A DNA stretch of 35,541 nucleotides from an uncultured Oscillibacter sp. Lineage in GTDB: Bacteria > Bacillota > Clostridia > Oscillospirales > Oscillospiraceae. Positions 16,645 to 25,161 of the stretch are shown in pieces. The stretch spans positions 1 through 35,541 of the forward strand of contig CANDBG010000025.1 of assembly GCA_947382875.1 (NCBI GenBank). Direction: 5' to 3'. The position numbers and the translations under genes were made by a program. The first letter of the stretch is position 1, and each line of letters opens with the position of its first letter. The notes beneath the pieces are model-generated. The model saw only the letters and a list, made by a program, of their open reading frames with translations, made no database searches and was not told the DNA's origin.

Positions 16645-17740
16645 CCGCTTGGAGTTGGAAGGGTTTCGGAATTACGAACGGCAAACGGTAGCGTTCGATT
16701 CAAAATGCAATGTCATCTGGGGCGAGAACGCCCAGGGAAAAACGAACCTTCTGGAAGCCATTGTCTATCTTTCCTGCGGGCGGTCCCCCCGCACACGGGC
16801 CGACCGGGAACTGATCGGTTTTTCAAAGGACGAAGCCCGTTTAACCGGCCGAATCACCGCCAGGGGAAGGGAATTTCGAATCCAGGCGGATTTCATGCGG
16901 GGACGCCGGCGAAAACTGTGGGTGAACCAGGTTCCGGCCAAAACAAACGCCGCCCTCAGTGAGGTTTATAACACGGTCTTGTTTCGCCCGGAAGACTTGT
17001 TTTTGATCCGGGAAGGCGCTTCCGTGCGAAGACGCTTCATGGACAACGCCCTTTGTCAGCTGCGGCCCCGGTATGCCGCCGCACTGTCGGCCTACAACCG
17101 GGCGCAGGAACAGAAAATCCGTATTTTACGGGATTCGCAGGAACATTCCTCCCTGATGGACGCTTTGCCGGAATTCAACGCGCAAATGGTGTTTTATGGA
17201 GCCGTCCTGATTCATTACCGCCACCAGTTCATACGGCGGCTGAATGAATATGCAGCCGTTCATCATTGGGAGTGCTCCGGCGGCCGGGAACGGCTGACCA
17301 TCCAATATCGAACGGTTTCCAGCATAAGAAATCCGGCGGCAGAGCTGTCGGTTTTAAGAGAGGAGCTGCGGCAGCATATGGACGCGCACCAGACCGCGGA
17401 ACAAGCCGGAAGGCTGTGTCTTTCCGGCCCTCACAAGGATGATCTCCTGGTAGAGATCGACGGCCGCGAAGCCAAGACATATTCATCTCAGGGCCAGACC
17501 CGTACCGCCGCGCTGGCGCTGAAACTCGCCGAGCGGGAGATTTATAAAAATGTGTCCGGTGAGTACCCGGTATTGCTCCTGGACGACGTTCTGAGCGAGC
17601 TGGACCCCAGACGACAGGACTTTGTATTAAACCGTATCGCTGGAGGCCAGGTATTCATTACCTGCTGTGAGGAGGACCGCCTTACAAACCTTTTGGGCGG
17701 TCAGGTCTTCCACGTGAAACATGGAAACATCGTCTGTTAA
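16634..17740 (+). CDS. recF: DNA replication/repair protein RecF
   Basis: A 368-aa SMC-like ATPase. Walker A is GENAQGKT (residues 30-37). The family signature YSSQGQTRTAALALKLAE and Walker B YPVLLLDDVLSELD are near the C terminus, which ends in QVFHVKHG. RecF helps load RecA at gaps during recombinational repair. The start at 16634 overlaps the end of yaaA by 11 bases and matches the family N terminus (MQVDRLELEGFRNYE). The visible ribosome site is weak, as expected for coupled translation. An upstream in-frame ATG at 16595 lies inside yaaA and is less likely. Confidence 0.96.
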   Translation: MQVDRLELEGFRNYERQTVAFDSKCNVIWGENAQGKTNLLEAIVYLSCGRSPRTRADRELIGFSKDEARLTGRITARGREFRIQADFMRGRRRKLWVNQVPAKTNAALSEVYNTVLFRPEDLFLIREGASVRRRFMDNALCQLRPRYAAALSAYNRAQEQKIRILRDSQEHSSLMDALPEFNAQMVFYGAVLIHYRHQFIRRLNEYAAVHHWECSGGRERLTIQYRTVSSIRNPAAELSVLREELRQHMDAHQTAEQAGRLCLSGPHKDDLLVEIDGREAKTYSSQGQTRTAALALKLAEREIYKNVSGEYPVLLLDDVLSELDPRRQDFVLNRIAGGQVFITCCEEDRLTNLLGGQVFHVKHGNIVC

Positions 17741-17780
17741 ACGGATCTTCAATAAACCCTATGAATTTGGAATGAAAATT

Positions 17781-18047
17781 ATGTATCTTCATTTAGGACA
17801 AAACGAAATCATTGACAAACGTCAGGTCATCGGTATTTTTGACCTGGACAAGTGCAGCTATGAGAAACGGACGCGGGAGTATCTGGCAAAAGCTGAAAAA
17901 GAAGGGGTTGTACTGGACCTGTCCAGCGACCTGCCCCGGTCTTTCATCGTATGTGATCACCCGTATCACCGGCAGATTGTGTACCTTTCTTCGCTGAGCC
18001 CTGGAACAATGCAAAGACGGGCGGAGGCGTCGAAATTGGATCTATAG
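17781..18047 (+). CDS. remB: RemB/YaaB-family (DUF370) regulatory protein
   Basis: An 88-aa protein starting MYLHLGQNEIIDKRQVIGIFDLD, the family N-terminal pattern. RemB (YaaB) is found between recF and gyrB in many Bacillota and is linked in Bacillus subtilis to control of biofilm matrix genes together with RemA. A longer frame begins at 17721 inside recF, but the family proteins begin at the MYLHLG segment, which has TTTGGA about 11 bases upstream. The role in this organism is unknown. Confidence 0.88.
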   Translation: MYLHLGQNEIIDKRQVIGIFDLDKCSYEKRTREYLAKAEKEGVVLDLSSDLPRSFIVCDHPYHRQIVYLSSLSPGTMQRRAEASKLDL

Positions 18048-18082
18048 CGGTTTTGTGACTGCTTTTAAGATAAATGAGCCAA

Positions 18083-18113
18083 TCCGTGGCGGCTCCTTCC
18101 GGGAGCGGCCTTT
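18083..18113 (+). promoter_or_regulatory. Weak hairpin upstream of gyrB
   Basis: GCTCC and GGAGC pair around TTCCG, extended outward past one G/G mismatch by GGC/GCC. TTTGT follows, just before the gyrB ribosome-binding site AAAGGAG. It could be an attenuator or merely a local stem. Confidence 0.25.
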
Positions 18114-18128
18114 GTAAAGGAGAAGAAT

Positions 18129-20078
18129 ATGAGCGAAAACGAAATCCTGCAATCCACTGCGGTCGACGCGGAAAATGAATACGATGCGTCGGAAATCCAG
18201 GTTCTGGAGGGACTGGAGGCCGTCCGAAAACGGCCTGGTATGTATATCGGTTCCACATCGTCCTCCGGACTGCACCATCTGGTTTACGAAATTGTCGACA
18301 ACGCCATTGACGAAGCTCTCGCGGGTTATTGTACCGATATCCTGGTTCAGATTGATGAGGGGGACATCATTACGGTCGTGGACAATGGACGGGGAATCCC
18401 GGTGGATATTCAGGCCCAGACGGGAAAGCCAGCCCTGGAAGTGGTGTATACAATCCTCCATGCGGGCGGCAAGTTCGGCGGAGGCGGCTATAAGGTTTCC
18501 GGCGGACTCCATGGCGTGGGCGCTTCGGTGGTCAACGCCCTTTCCGAATGGCTGACGGTTCAGGTGCATAAAAACGGTGAAATATATGAGATGCGGTTTT
18601 CCCGCGGTCAGACCACCCAGGAAATGAAAGTGGTGGGCGCCACAGACCATACCGGAACGACTGTCATATTCAAGCCGGACCCGGAGATGTTTGAGGATAC
18701 GGTTTTTAATTACGATATCCTCCATACCCGGATGCGGGAGGAAGCCTTTCTGAATGCCGGACTCCGGATCCATACGGTCGACAAACGTCCCGGTAAGGAG
18801 CGGGAGGATTCCATGTGCTACGAGGGCGGCATCCGGGAGTTTGTTACTTGGCTTAACAAGAGCAAAGAGGCTTTGCATAACGATGTCATCTATATGTCCG
18901 GACAAAAAGATGATTCTGTAGCGGAAATCGCCTTCCAGTACAATGACGGTTATAATGAAACCATCTTTTCTTTCGCGAATAACGTGCATACGCCGGAAGG
19001 CGGTATGCATGAAGAAGGTTTCAAGCGGGCCTTGACTACGGTCTTGAATAACTATGGACGCAAAGCTAAGATGCTGAAGGACGACGAAAAGGTTTCCGGC
19101 GAGGACTGCCGGGAAGGTCTGACCTGCGTCATTTCCGTCAAGCTTACCGACGCCCAGTTTGAGGGTCAGACCAAGGCCAAGCTGGGAAACTCTGAAATTC
19201 GTACCCTGGTGAATAACATGGTTGCTACAAAGCTGGACACATTCCTGGAAGAAAATCCCCAGGTGGGACGTATGATTCTGGATAAGGCCCTCACAGCCAG
19301 CCGTGCCCGGGAAGCCGCGAAAAAGGCACGGGAATCCATCCGCCGCAAGACGGCCCTTGGAGGCGCCGCCATGCCGGACAAGCTCCGGGACTGCAACGAA
19401 AATAATCCGGAACTGACCGAAATTTACATCGTCGAGGGCGATTCCGCAGGCGGCTCCGCTACCCAGGGACGGGATTCCCGTTTCCAGGCGATTCTGCCGC
19501 TTTGGGGGAAGATGCTCAATGTCGAAAAGGCCCGGGCGGATAAGGTCTATGGAAACGATAAGCTCCAGCCCGTCATTACGGCTCTGGGCGCTGGAATCGG
19601 CGACGAGTTCGACGCTAATAAACTTCGTTATCACAAAGTCATTATCATGGCCGATGCCGACGTCGACGGCTCTCATATCCGTACGCTGTTATTGACATTT
19701 TTCTTCCGTTTTATGCGTCCGCTGATTGAACAGGGATATGTTTATTCCGCTGTCCCGCCGCTGTTCAAGCTCACCCGCGGCAAAACCACCCGCGTCGCCT
19801 ACGACGAGCCGGAACGGGACCGTATTTCCGCCGAAATGCGGGGCGGTAATCCAAACGTGAAGGTGGATATCAGCCGGTTCAAGGGCTTAGGTGAGATGAA
19901 TCCTCATGAGCTTTGGGAGACTACCATGGACCCGGAAACCCGAACCCTGCGCCGGATTACTCTGGATGACGCTGTAAAAGCTGACGAAACGTTTACGATT
20001 CTCATGGGCGAAAAAGTGGAACCGCGAAAAGAATTCATCGAGAAAAACGCAAAATATGTTGTGAATTTGGACTATTAA
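18129..20078 (+). CDS. gyrB: DNA gyrase subunit B
   Basis: A 649-aa type IIA topoisomerase subunit of normal length. The N-terminal GHKL ATPase has [13 protein letters not shown] and DNGRGIPVD. The transducer domain follows. The TOPRIM domain carries EGDSAGGSA and [19 protein letters not shown] with its Mg-binding acidic residues. The C terminus matches GyrB, with [19 protein letters not shown]. The start is supported by AAAGGAG 6 bases upstream. With GyrA it supercoils DNA at the expense of ATP. The [15 protein letters not shown] stretch has Trp where E. coli has Lys, which I recall as common in Clostridia. Confidence 0.98.
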   Translation: MSENEILQSTAVDAENEYDASEIQVLEGLEAVRKRPGMYIGSTSSSGLHHLVYEIVDNAIDEALAGYCTDILVQIDEGDIITVVDNGRGIPVDIQAQTGKPALEVVYTILHAGGKFGGGGYKVSGGLHGVGASVVNALSEWLTVQVHKNGEIYEMRFSRGQTTQEMKVVGATDHTGTTVIFKPDPEMFEDTVFNYDILHTRMREEAFLNAGLRIHTVDKRPGKEREDSMCYEGGIREFVTWLNKSKEALHNDVIYMSGQKDDSVAEIAFQYNDGYNETIFSFANNVHTPEGGMHEEGFKRALTTVLNNYGRKAKMLKDDEKVSGEDCREGLTCVISVKLTDAQFEGQTKAKLGNSEIRTLVNNMVATKLDTFLEENPQVGRMILDKALTASRAREAAKKARESIRRKTALGGAAMPDKLRDCNENNPELTEIYIVEGDSAGGSATQGRDSRFQAILPLWGKMLNVEKARADKVYGNDKLQPVITALGAGIGDEFDANKLRYHKVIIMADADVDGSHIRTLLLTFFFRFMRPLIEQGYVYSAVPPLFKLTRGKTTRVAYDEPERDRISAEMRGGNPNVKVDISRFKGLGEMNPHELWETTMDPETRTLRRITLDDAVKADETFTILMGEKVEPRKEFIEKNAKYVVNLDY

Positions 20079-20097
20079 ACAAGAAGGTTTGCTTATT

Positions 20098-20574
20098 ATG
20101 GAAGAAATTGTTCCAAAACGGAATGTCCCGCAAATTCCGGAACGAATATTTATTCACTACGCAAATCAGGAGTTCCATACCGGTGAAGATACCCAAATTA
20201 CAGACCTGTCCGAAGCGGGCATACGGGATATGGTACAAAAAGTGCGGGACGGCCGTTACCAGAGCCTGTACCTGACGCCAAATGAATATGGCGAGATAGA
20301 AGAAGGGTTCCTCCAATTGGAAAGCGCTGGTGAAACGGGCCTGCTCTTTCTCCAGATCTGCGGGGCGGACGAACTTCAAACCGCCTGGGCCTGCTTCCAT
20401 CCGGATTACCTGGATTCTGACGAGGAGGCACCAATTGAGCCCAGCGACGGACAATCCGTGTTTTTTATGAGATATACCATGAACAACCGGGAACTTGCGG
20501 CTGAATGCGTGGAGTGGTATGCGCATACCGGGGAACCGTATCCTGGTATGGATTGGCTGAAAATGACTTGGTAA
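20098..20574 (+). CDS. Unrecognised 158-aa protein between gyrB and gyrA, possibly Imm1-like
   Basis: A soluble acidic protein with no signal peptide or membrane segment. The ATG at 20098 has AAGAAGG about 10 bases upstream. An alternative TTG at 20089 has no better site. The gene lies 19 bases after gyrB and 45 bases before gyrA, so it is almost certainly in the gyrase transcript. The layout includes a central GDEDTQ-like segment, TPNEYGEIEEGFLQLE and a C-terminal AHTGEPYPGMDWLKMTW. The last part recalls the C terminus of Imm1 immunity proteins from polymorphic toxin systems (short Gly-Glu-Pro then a hydrophobic-Trp pair). That resemblance is from memory and weak, and no toxin gene is nearby. 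The function is unknown. A link to gyrase is only a guess from position. Confidence 0.8.
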   Translation: MEEIVPKRNVPQIPERIFIHYANQEFHTGEDTQITDLSEAGIRDMVQKVRDGRYQSLYLTPNEYGEIEEGFLQLESAGETGLLFLQICGADELQTAWACFHPDYLDSDEEAPIEPSDGQSVFFMRYTMNNRELAAECVEWYAHTGEPYPGMDWLKMTW

Positions 20575-20619
20575 GTTTTCTGTAAAAAAGGAACCTCTAA
20601 CAAGGAGGAAAAAGATTAA

Positions 20620-23166
20620 ATGAGTAAAAAACCTCAATATGACCCCGAGGAAATCCGGTACCCCGATCAGAAAATCGTGGAGTCGCCGCTGGTCCCGGAA
20701 ATGGAAAAGTCCTACATCGATTATGCTATGAGCGTTATCGTGGGCCGGGCGCTGCCCGACGTGCGCGACGGCCTGAAGCCTGTCCATAGGCGTATCCTCT
20801 ATGCTATGTATGAGGATAATCTGACCTATGATCACGCTTTCCGGAAGTGCGCAACCGCCGTCGGCGACGTGCTGGGCCGCTATCACCCGCATGGCGACGC
20901 TTCGGTTTATGACGCCCTGGTTCGTCTTGCACAGGATTTCTCTATGCGTTATATGCTGATCGATGGACATGGGAACTTCGGTTCCGTGGATGGAGACCCC
21001 CCTGCGGCTTACCGTTACACAGAGGCCCGTCTGGCCCGTATTTCCAACGAAATGCTGCGGGAAATCGAAAAGGAAACCGTAGATTGGGATCCCAACTTTG
21101 ATGAGACCAGAAAAGAACCTAAGGTCTTGCCTTCCCGGTTCCCCAATTTGCTGGTAAACGGTTCCAGCGGTATCGCCGTCGGTATGGCTACCAATATCCC
21201 TCCGCATAATCTGCGGGAGGTAATTGGCGCTGCTATTTGCGTGCTGGATCACCCGGACGCCGATTTGTCCGAGTTGATGCATTATATCAAAGGTCCTGAT
21301 TTTCCAACGCAGGGTATCATTATGGGACGGGCCGGTATTCGTGCCGCTTACGCAACGGGCCGGGGACGCCTGACGATTCGCTCCCGTCATGAGTTCGAGG
21401 AATTTGGTCAAAACCGTACGCGGATTATTATTACCGAAATTCCATATCAGGTCAATAAACGGATGCTGATTAAAAATATGGCCGATCAGGTCGAGGATAA
21501 GAAGTTGGAGGGTATCTCCAATATCCAGGACGAGTCTGACCGGAATGGTATGCGGATTGTCATTGAATTGAAACGCGATGCAAATCCTCAAGTCGTTTTG
21601 AACCGCCTCTTTGCTCAGACGCAGCTGCAAACCACTTTTGCGATCAATATGCTGGCGCTGGTGGAAGTCGACGGAAAATTGCAGCCGAAAATCTTGTCCT
21701 TGAAGCATATCCTTGAAGAATATATCGCACATCAGGAACAGGTGATTATTCGCCGGACCCGCTTTGATTTGCGTAAGGCCCAGGAACGGGCACACCTTCT
21801 GGAAGGCTTGCTTGTTGCGCAGGACCATATTGACGAGGTTATCAAAATTATTCGTACCAGTTACGATAATGCCAAGGAAAATCTGATGAGCCGCTTCGGT
21901 TTGGATGACGTGCAGGCCCAGGCGATCTGTGATATGCGGCTCATTGCGCTCCAGGGCCTGAACCGGGAAAAATTGGAAAATGAGTATAAGGAACTGGAGG
22001 AAAAGATCGACTACTTTAACAAAATTCTGGCGGATGAGGATCTTGTAAAGCAGATTCTCAAGGAAGAATTGACTTCTATCTCGGATAAGTATGGCGATGA
22101 CCGCGTTACCGAAATCCAGGATGTGGAAGATGAAATCGATATTGAAGACTTGATCGAAGAAGAACAGTGCGTCTTCACTCTTACCCAGGCGGGCTATATT
22201 AAGCGGACTCCAGTGACTGAATATACCGCGCAGTCGAAGGGCGGTATGGGCAAGAAGGGTATGACTACCCGGGATGAGGATGCGGTTGTTGATGTCTTTA
22301 CAGCCTCAACACACGATTACCTTTTGTTCTTTACCGATACCGGTAAGGTCTACCGCAAAAAAGGTTATCAGATTCCTGTTTCTGGTAAAACTGCTAAGGG
22401 TACCAACATTATTAACATTATTCAGATTGAACAGGGTGAACGCGTCCAGACTATGATTCATACCAGGTCTATTGAAGATGATGGGCGATTCCTCTTTATG
22501 GTGACACGAAATGGTACGGTGAAGCGTCTGCCCGCCAATGCCTTGAAAAATTTAAGGAATAATGGGATTCGCGCCCTGCGTATGGATGAGGGGGATCAGC
22601 TCATTACTGTGCGTGAAACCGACGGTAATCAGAATATTCTGATTGCTACACACGATGGTATGGCTGTTTGCTTCCATGAGGATGAAGTGAGGCCTATGGG
22701 CCGTGATGCTGTCGGCGTTAGAGGTATTAAACTTAAAGAGGGCGATTATGTGATTGGCGCAGCACGCGCAAGGGCTGGCTGTGAAGTGCTCTCGATTACC
22801 GAAAAGGGTTTTGGAAAACGAACGCCCGTCGAAGAATATCGCGTAACAAACCGTGCTGTGCAGGGTATTAAGAATTATATGATTACTGATAAAACCGGAA
22901 GTGTCGTCGGCATTAAGGTCGTTGATGGTTCAGAGGATTTGCTTCTGGTGACACAAAGCGGTATTCTGATTCGGACGGCTGTTGAGAATATTCGATCCGC
23001 CGGACGTGCAACACAGGGCGTTATTGTTATGCGTTTTAAGGAGGAGGGAGATCAGGTTATTTCTATGGCGCTGACGCAAAAAGAAGAGAATGAGGATGTT
23101 GAAGAAGCAATTGAACCCGTCACAAATTCAGGAGACAATCAGGAAAGCGAAAAAGAGGAGACCTAA
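20620..23166 (+). CDS. gyrA: DNA gyrase subunit A
   Basis: An 848-aa subunit with the breakage-reunion domain. The catalytic tyrosine is Y133 ([13 protein letters not shown]). The quinolone region reads [10 protein letters not shown], so the residue equivalent to E. coli Ser83 is Ala94, while the residue equivalent to Asp87 is Asp98. The C-terminal pinwheel carries a GyrA-box-like QSKGGMG rather than QRRGGRG and ends in an acidic tail. The ribosome site AAGGAGG is strong. GyrA with GyrB introduces negative supercoils. The coding third positions look more AT-rich here than in gyrB, but I have not measured this. Confidence 0.98.
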   Translation: MSKKPQYDPEEIRYPDQKIVESPLVPEMEKSYIDYAMSVIVGRALPDVRDGLKPVHRRILYAMYEDNLTYDHAFRKCATAVGDVLGRYHPHGDASVYDALVRLAQDFSMRYMLIDGHGNFGSVDGDPPAAYRYTEARLARISNEMLREIEKETVDWDPNFDETRKEPKVLPSRFPNLLVNGSSGIAVGMATNIPPHNLREVIGAAICVLDHPDADLSELMHYIKGPDFPTQGIIMGRAGIRAAYATGRGRLTIRSRHEFEEFGQNRTRIIITEIPYQVNKRMLIKNMADQVEDKKLEGISNIQDESDRNGMRIVIELKRDANPQVVLNRLFAQTQLQTTFAINMLALVEVDGKLQPKILSLKHILEEYIAHQEQVIIRRTRFDLRKAQERAHLLEGLLVAQDHIDEVIKIIRTSYDNAKENLMSRFGLDDVQAQAICDMRLIALQGLNREKLENEYKELEEKIDYFNKILADEDLVKQILKEELTSISDKYGDDRVTEIQDVEDEIDIEDLIEEEQCVFTLTQAGYIKRTPVTEYTAQSKGGMGKKGMTTRDEDAVVDVFTASTHDYLLFFTDTGKVYRKKGYQIPVSGKTAKGTNIINIIQIEQGERVQTMIHTRSIEDDGRFLFMVTRNGTVKRLPANALKNLRNNGIRALRMDEGDQLITVRETDGNQNILIATHDGMAVCFHEDEVRPMGRDAVGVRGIKLKEGDYVIGAARARAGCEVLSITEKGFGKRTPVEEYRVTNRAVQGIKNYMITDKTGSVVGIKVVDGSEDLLLVTQSGILIRTAVENIRSAGRATQGVIVMRFKEEGDQVISMALTQKEENEDVEEAIEPVTNSGDNQESEKEET

Positions 23167-23183
23167 ACCAAAAAGTGAACAGC

Positions 23184-23204
23184 GGGCCGCCAGAATGGCG
23201 GCCC
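23184..23204 (+). terminator. Hairpin after gyrA, possible weak terminator
   Basis: A perfect 8-bp GC stem (GGGCCGCC with GGCGGCCC, loop AGAAT) starts 17 bases after the gyrA stop. No T run follows, so it may not end transcription by itself. Confidence 0.45.
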
Positions 23205-23300
23205 CTGTAATCACTTACTTTCAAATGGTGGTTGAAAAGGAAAGATGAACATATATGTTCGCATCTGCAACGCGCACCTAATAATTTCCAGTCCTTTCGC

Positions 23301-23629
23301 GTACCACAGCGGCGAAGTCAGACGAACCAGCAAGTCGATTTGATCTTCTCGTTTGGTTTCCACCAAGTGATTTCAACCGCCTGATTCCACCGCATTATTT
23401 TGCCCACCAATGCAGCGGCAGCGGAGTTAGACGCAGAGGCAAGTCGATTTGGACTTCTCGTTATCAGAGGCAGAAAGCCGTAGTCTTACACCGCACCTAA
23501 CAAACGCTCTTTTCTTTTGGACCGTGAACGGCCCGTTTTCTTTTCTCTCGCCAGAGAAAAGAAAATGGGGGGTTCAAAAAGGACCAGCCATTGAAAATGG
23601 CAATCTGTGCCCGCGCCGCGAGGCGCGAC
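23301..23629 (+). repeat. Dispersed structured repeat, copy B
   Basis: The direct-orientation copy of the element at 12034-12373. Two sub-repeats containing GCAAGTCGATT are at 23330-23340 and 23439-23449, again 109 bases apart. The identical 77-bp core is 23502-23578. Inside it a 17-bp hairpin (23532-23548 with 23553-23569, loop CGCC) has its single mismatch as a G-U pair in the plus-strand RNA. Further on are GCCATT/AATGGC and the stem CGCGCC-GCGA-GGCGCG (23612-23627). About 36 bases before the core are unrelated between copies. The element stops about 10 bases before the rnhA ribosome-binding site, so it would form the rnhA 5' leader. The rest of the 484-base gap after gyrA shows nothing else clear. 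Confidence 0.85.
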
Positions 23630-23650
23630 TACCCAAAGTTTGGAGAAATT

Positions 23651-24088
23651 ATGAAACGTGTAACAATCTATACCGATGGAGCTTGTTCGGGGAACCCTGG
23701 ACCGGGAGGCTGGGGAGCTATCCTGATGTATGGGGAACATAAAAGGGAGCTTTCCGGCGGGGAGGAGAAAACAACCAATAACCGTATGGAATTGACCGCC
23801 GTGATCGAAGCGCTGTCACTTCTGAAGGAACCTTGCGCCGTTGACCTTTGGTCGGACTCCAAATACGTAATCGATGCACTCGAAAAAGGCTGGGCGCGCG
23901 GTTGGAAAAAGCGCGGCTGGATCAAAAGCGATAAAAAACCTGCCCTCAATCCGGACCTCTGGGAACGTCTCCTTGCCTTGACGGACCTCCACAACGTAAC
24001 CTGTCACTGGGTCAAAGGCCACGCCGAAAACCCCTTCAATAATCGCTGCGATAAATTGGCCGTCTTGGAAAGCAAACGCTTCCTTTAG
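23651..24088 (+). CDS. rnhA: Ribonuclease HI
   Basis: A 145-aa type 1 RNase H of normal length. The catalytic acids are D9 ([14 protein letters not shown]), E47 (NNRMELTA), D69 (WSDSKYV) and D134 (NNRCDKLA). The loop histidine H124 is in [10 protein letters not shown]. The basic handle region [17 protein letters not shown] is present. It cuts the RNA strand of RNA-DNA hybrids. The true start is the ATG at 23651 with TGGAG upstream. A longer frame from 23591 lies within the repeat and should not be counted as protein. It may be transcribed from gyrA or from the repeat-containing leader. Confidence 0.97.
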   Translation: MKRVTIYTDGACSGNPGPGGWGAILMYGEHKRELSGGEEKTTNNRMELTAVIEALSLLKEPCAVDLWSDSKYVIDALEKGWARGWKKRGWIKSDKKPALNPDLWERLLALTDLHNVTCHWVKGHAENPFNNRCDKLAVLESKRFL

Positions 24089-24202
24089 GATCATTTACAA
24101 ACTGTTTACAAGGATAACATACTTTAGAAAAAATTTTCCGGTATCTTAATCATCAAGCAAAGGGTACTCCCAACCCGATGCGTTTTCTCCCTCCTAAAAC
24201 AC

Positions 24203-24247
24203 ACATCAAAGGGGACCACTTCGGTGGTCCCCTTTGATGTTCTTTTT
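24203..24247 (+). terminator. Bidirectional terminator between rnhA and the 76-aa gene
   Basis: A perfect 17-bp stem (24203-24219 with 24224-24240) with a TTCG tetraloop. On the plus strand it is followed by TCTTTTTTCTT, which ends rnhA transcription. On the minus strand GTGTTTTAGG follows, so it can also end the convergent small gene. Confidence 0.88.
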
Positions 24248-24253
24248 TCTTCC

Positions 24254-24484
24254 TTAAAACAGATTCTTCAGACCGCCCAGAAGTTTACCTGCTCCAGCCG
24301 CCGCCAGCTTTGCCTGTATCCCGCTTACCAATGGCTTGAGCTGTTCGTCCGGAAGATCAATGCCAATCAACTTCTCAATCGTCTGAATCGGGTCCTTTTC
24401 AAAGTTTTCCAGTATGCTTTTGTCGCCTTGTATCCGCTCCGTCAGTTCCTCAATCTTTTCCTTTACGTCAAATTTCTTGTCCAT
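24254..24484 (-). CDS. Small 76-aa protein of unknown function
   Basis: A short protein rich in charged residues at the start (MDKKFDVKEKIEELTERI) with FEKDPIQTIEKLIGIDLPDEQLK in the middle and a Gly/Ala-rich tail (AKLAAAGAGKLLGGLKN). The middle recalls leader segments of the Nif11/nitrile-hydratase peptide type, but the resemblance is faint. It has AAGGAGA before the ATG and a full-consensus promoter upstream, so high expression is likely. No maturase, transporter or modifying enzyme lies next to it. The function cannot be assigned. The tail could be an amphipathic helix. Confidence 0.8.
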   Translation of the reverse strand: MDKKFDVKEKIEELTERIQGDKSILENFEKDPIQTIEKLIGIDLPDEQLKPLVSGIQAKLAAAGAGKLLGGLKNLF

Positions 24485-24516
24485 ACTTCGTCTCCTTCTT
24501 TGTCGGATTTGGAAAT

Positions 24517-24546
24517 ATTATAGTGAAAAGAACAGCCCCTTGTCAA
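24517..24546 (-). promoter_or_regulatory. Full-consensus promoter of the 76-aa gene
   Basis: On the minus strand TTGACA (24541-24546) and TATAAT (24517-24522) are both perfect and are 18 bases apart. The leader to the ATG would be short, about 25 bases. Confidence 0.8.
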
Positions 24547-24596
24547 CCGGGTTTTTTCTTGTTACAGTTGAAATTTTTCCCGTTTTCCTGTAAACT
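24540..24596 (+). promoter_or_regulatory. Possible promoter(s) of the FUSC-like gene
   Basis: Two candidates lie in tandem: TTGTCA (24540-24545) with TACAGT (24563-24568), and TTGAAA (24568-24573) with TAAACT (24591-24596), each 17 bases apart. The first overlaps the -35 of the minus-strand promoter, so the two directions may compete. Confidence 0.4.
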
Positions 24597-24639
24597 GATT
24601 CTGCGCTTCCTTGATGATTGCCGGAGGTCTGGGTTAACT

Positions 24640-25161
24640 ATGAAGTGGAAATTTTCAGTCGGTATGCGTACCGTGAAAACAGTGATTGCCGTTTATCTGT
24701 GTTTCGTGATCGATAACTTTCGTGCCGGCGGTATCCCTTTTTATGCCGCAATCGCTGCCGTTTTGTGCGTGCAGAAGGATATCCATTCCAGTATCAAAGC
24801 GGCCAAAAACCGGGAAATCGCTACCTTGGTCGGCGGATTGTTCGGTATGTGTTTCCTGATCTTTGAAAAATATGTTTATCTGATTTCTACCCCCTTGCTG
24901 CGTTACCTCGCTCTTTCCTTGCTCCTGATTCCGATTATTCAGGTGTCCGTCGCCTTTGGACTGCAAAGCGGCACTTACTTGATGTGCGTGGTGTTTTTGT
25001 GCATTACCGTAACCCATGGCAGTGACGAAAGTCCGGTGCTGTTTGCAATCAGTCGCATGATTGATACCACTATCGGAATTGCGGTTGCACTGGCCATTAA
25101 CAGTATTCCGTCGAAAAAAGACTCCAGCGAAATTGCCGAAACGCCTGATAAATCTGCTTAG
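24640..25161 (+). CDS. FUSC/aromatic-acid-exporter-like membrane protein
   Basis: A 173-aa protein with about four membrane segments. Features typical of the ArAE_1 family (formerly DUF939) are the start MRTVKTVIAVYLCFVIDNF, then FYAAIAAVLCVQKDIHSS and SIKAAKNREIATLVGGLFG. The end region MIDTTIGIAVALAINSI also matches. Full family members often carry a further cytoplasmic domain, absent here. Some relatives export aromatic acids, but most are uncharacterised. The start at 24640 has GGAGG about 12 bases upstream. The stop overlaps the convergent hydrolase stop by three bases. Confidence 0.85.
   Translation: MKWKFSVGMRTVKTVIAVYLCFVIDNFRAGGIPFYAAIAAVLCVQKDIHSSIKAAKNREIATLVGGLFGMCFLIFEKYVYLISTPLLRYLALSLLLIPIIQVSVAFGLQSGTYLMCVVFLCITVTHGSDESPVLFAISRMIDTTIGIAVALAINSIPSKKDSSEIAETPDKSA

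Noticed and set aside
18042-19676. A 544-codon minus-strand frame opposite gyrB
   Set aside because: Antisense shadow of gyrB. No family pattern and no ribosome site.
20035-21828. A 597-codon minus-strand frame opposite gyrB/gyrA
   Set aside because: Antisense shadow of the gyrase genes and the gene between them.
23247-23260. Palindrome GAACATATATGTTC resembling a LexA (SOS) box
   Set aside because: The Bacillota SOS box has four bases between GAAC and GTTC. Here there are six, and no SOS gene follows.
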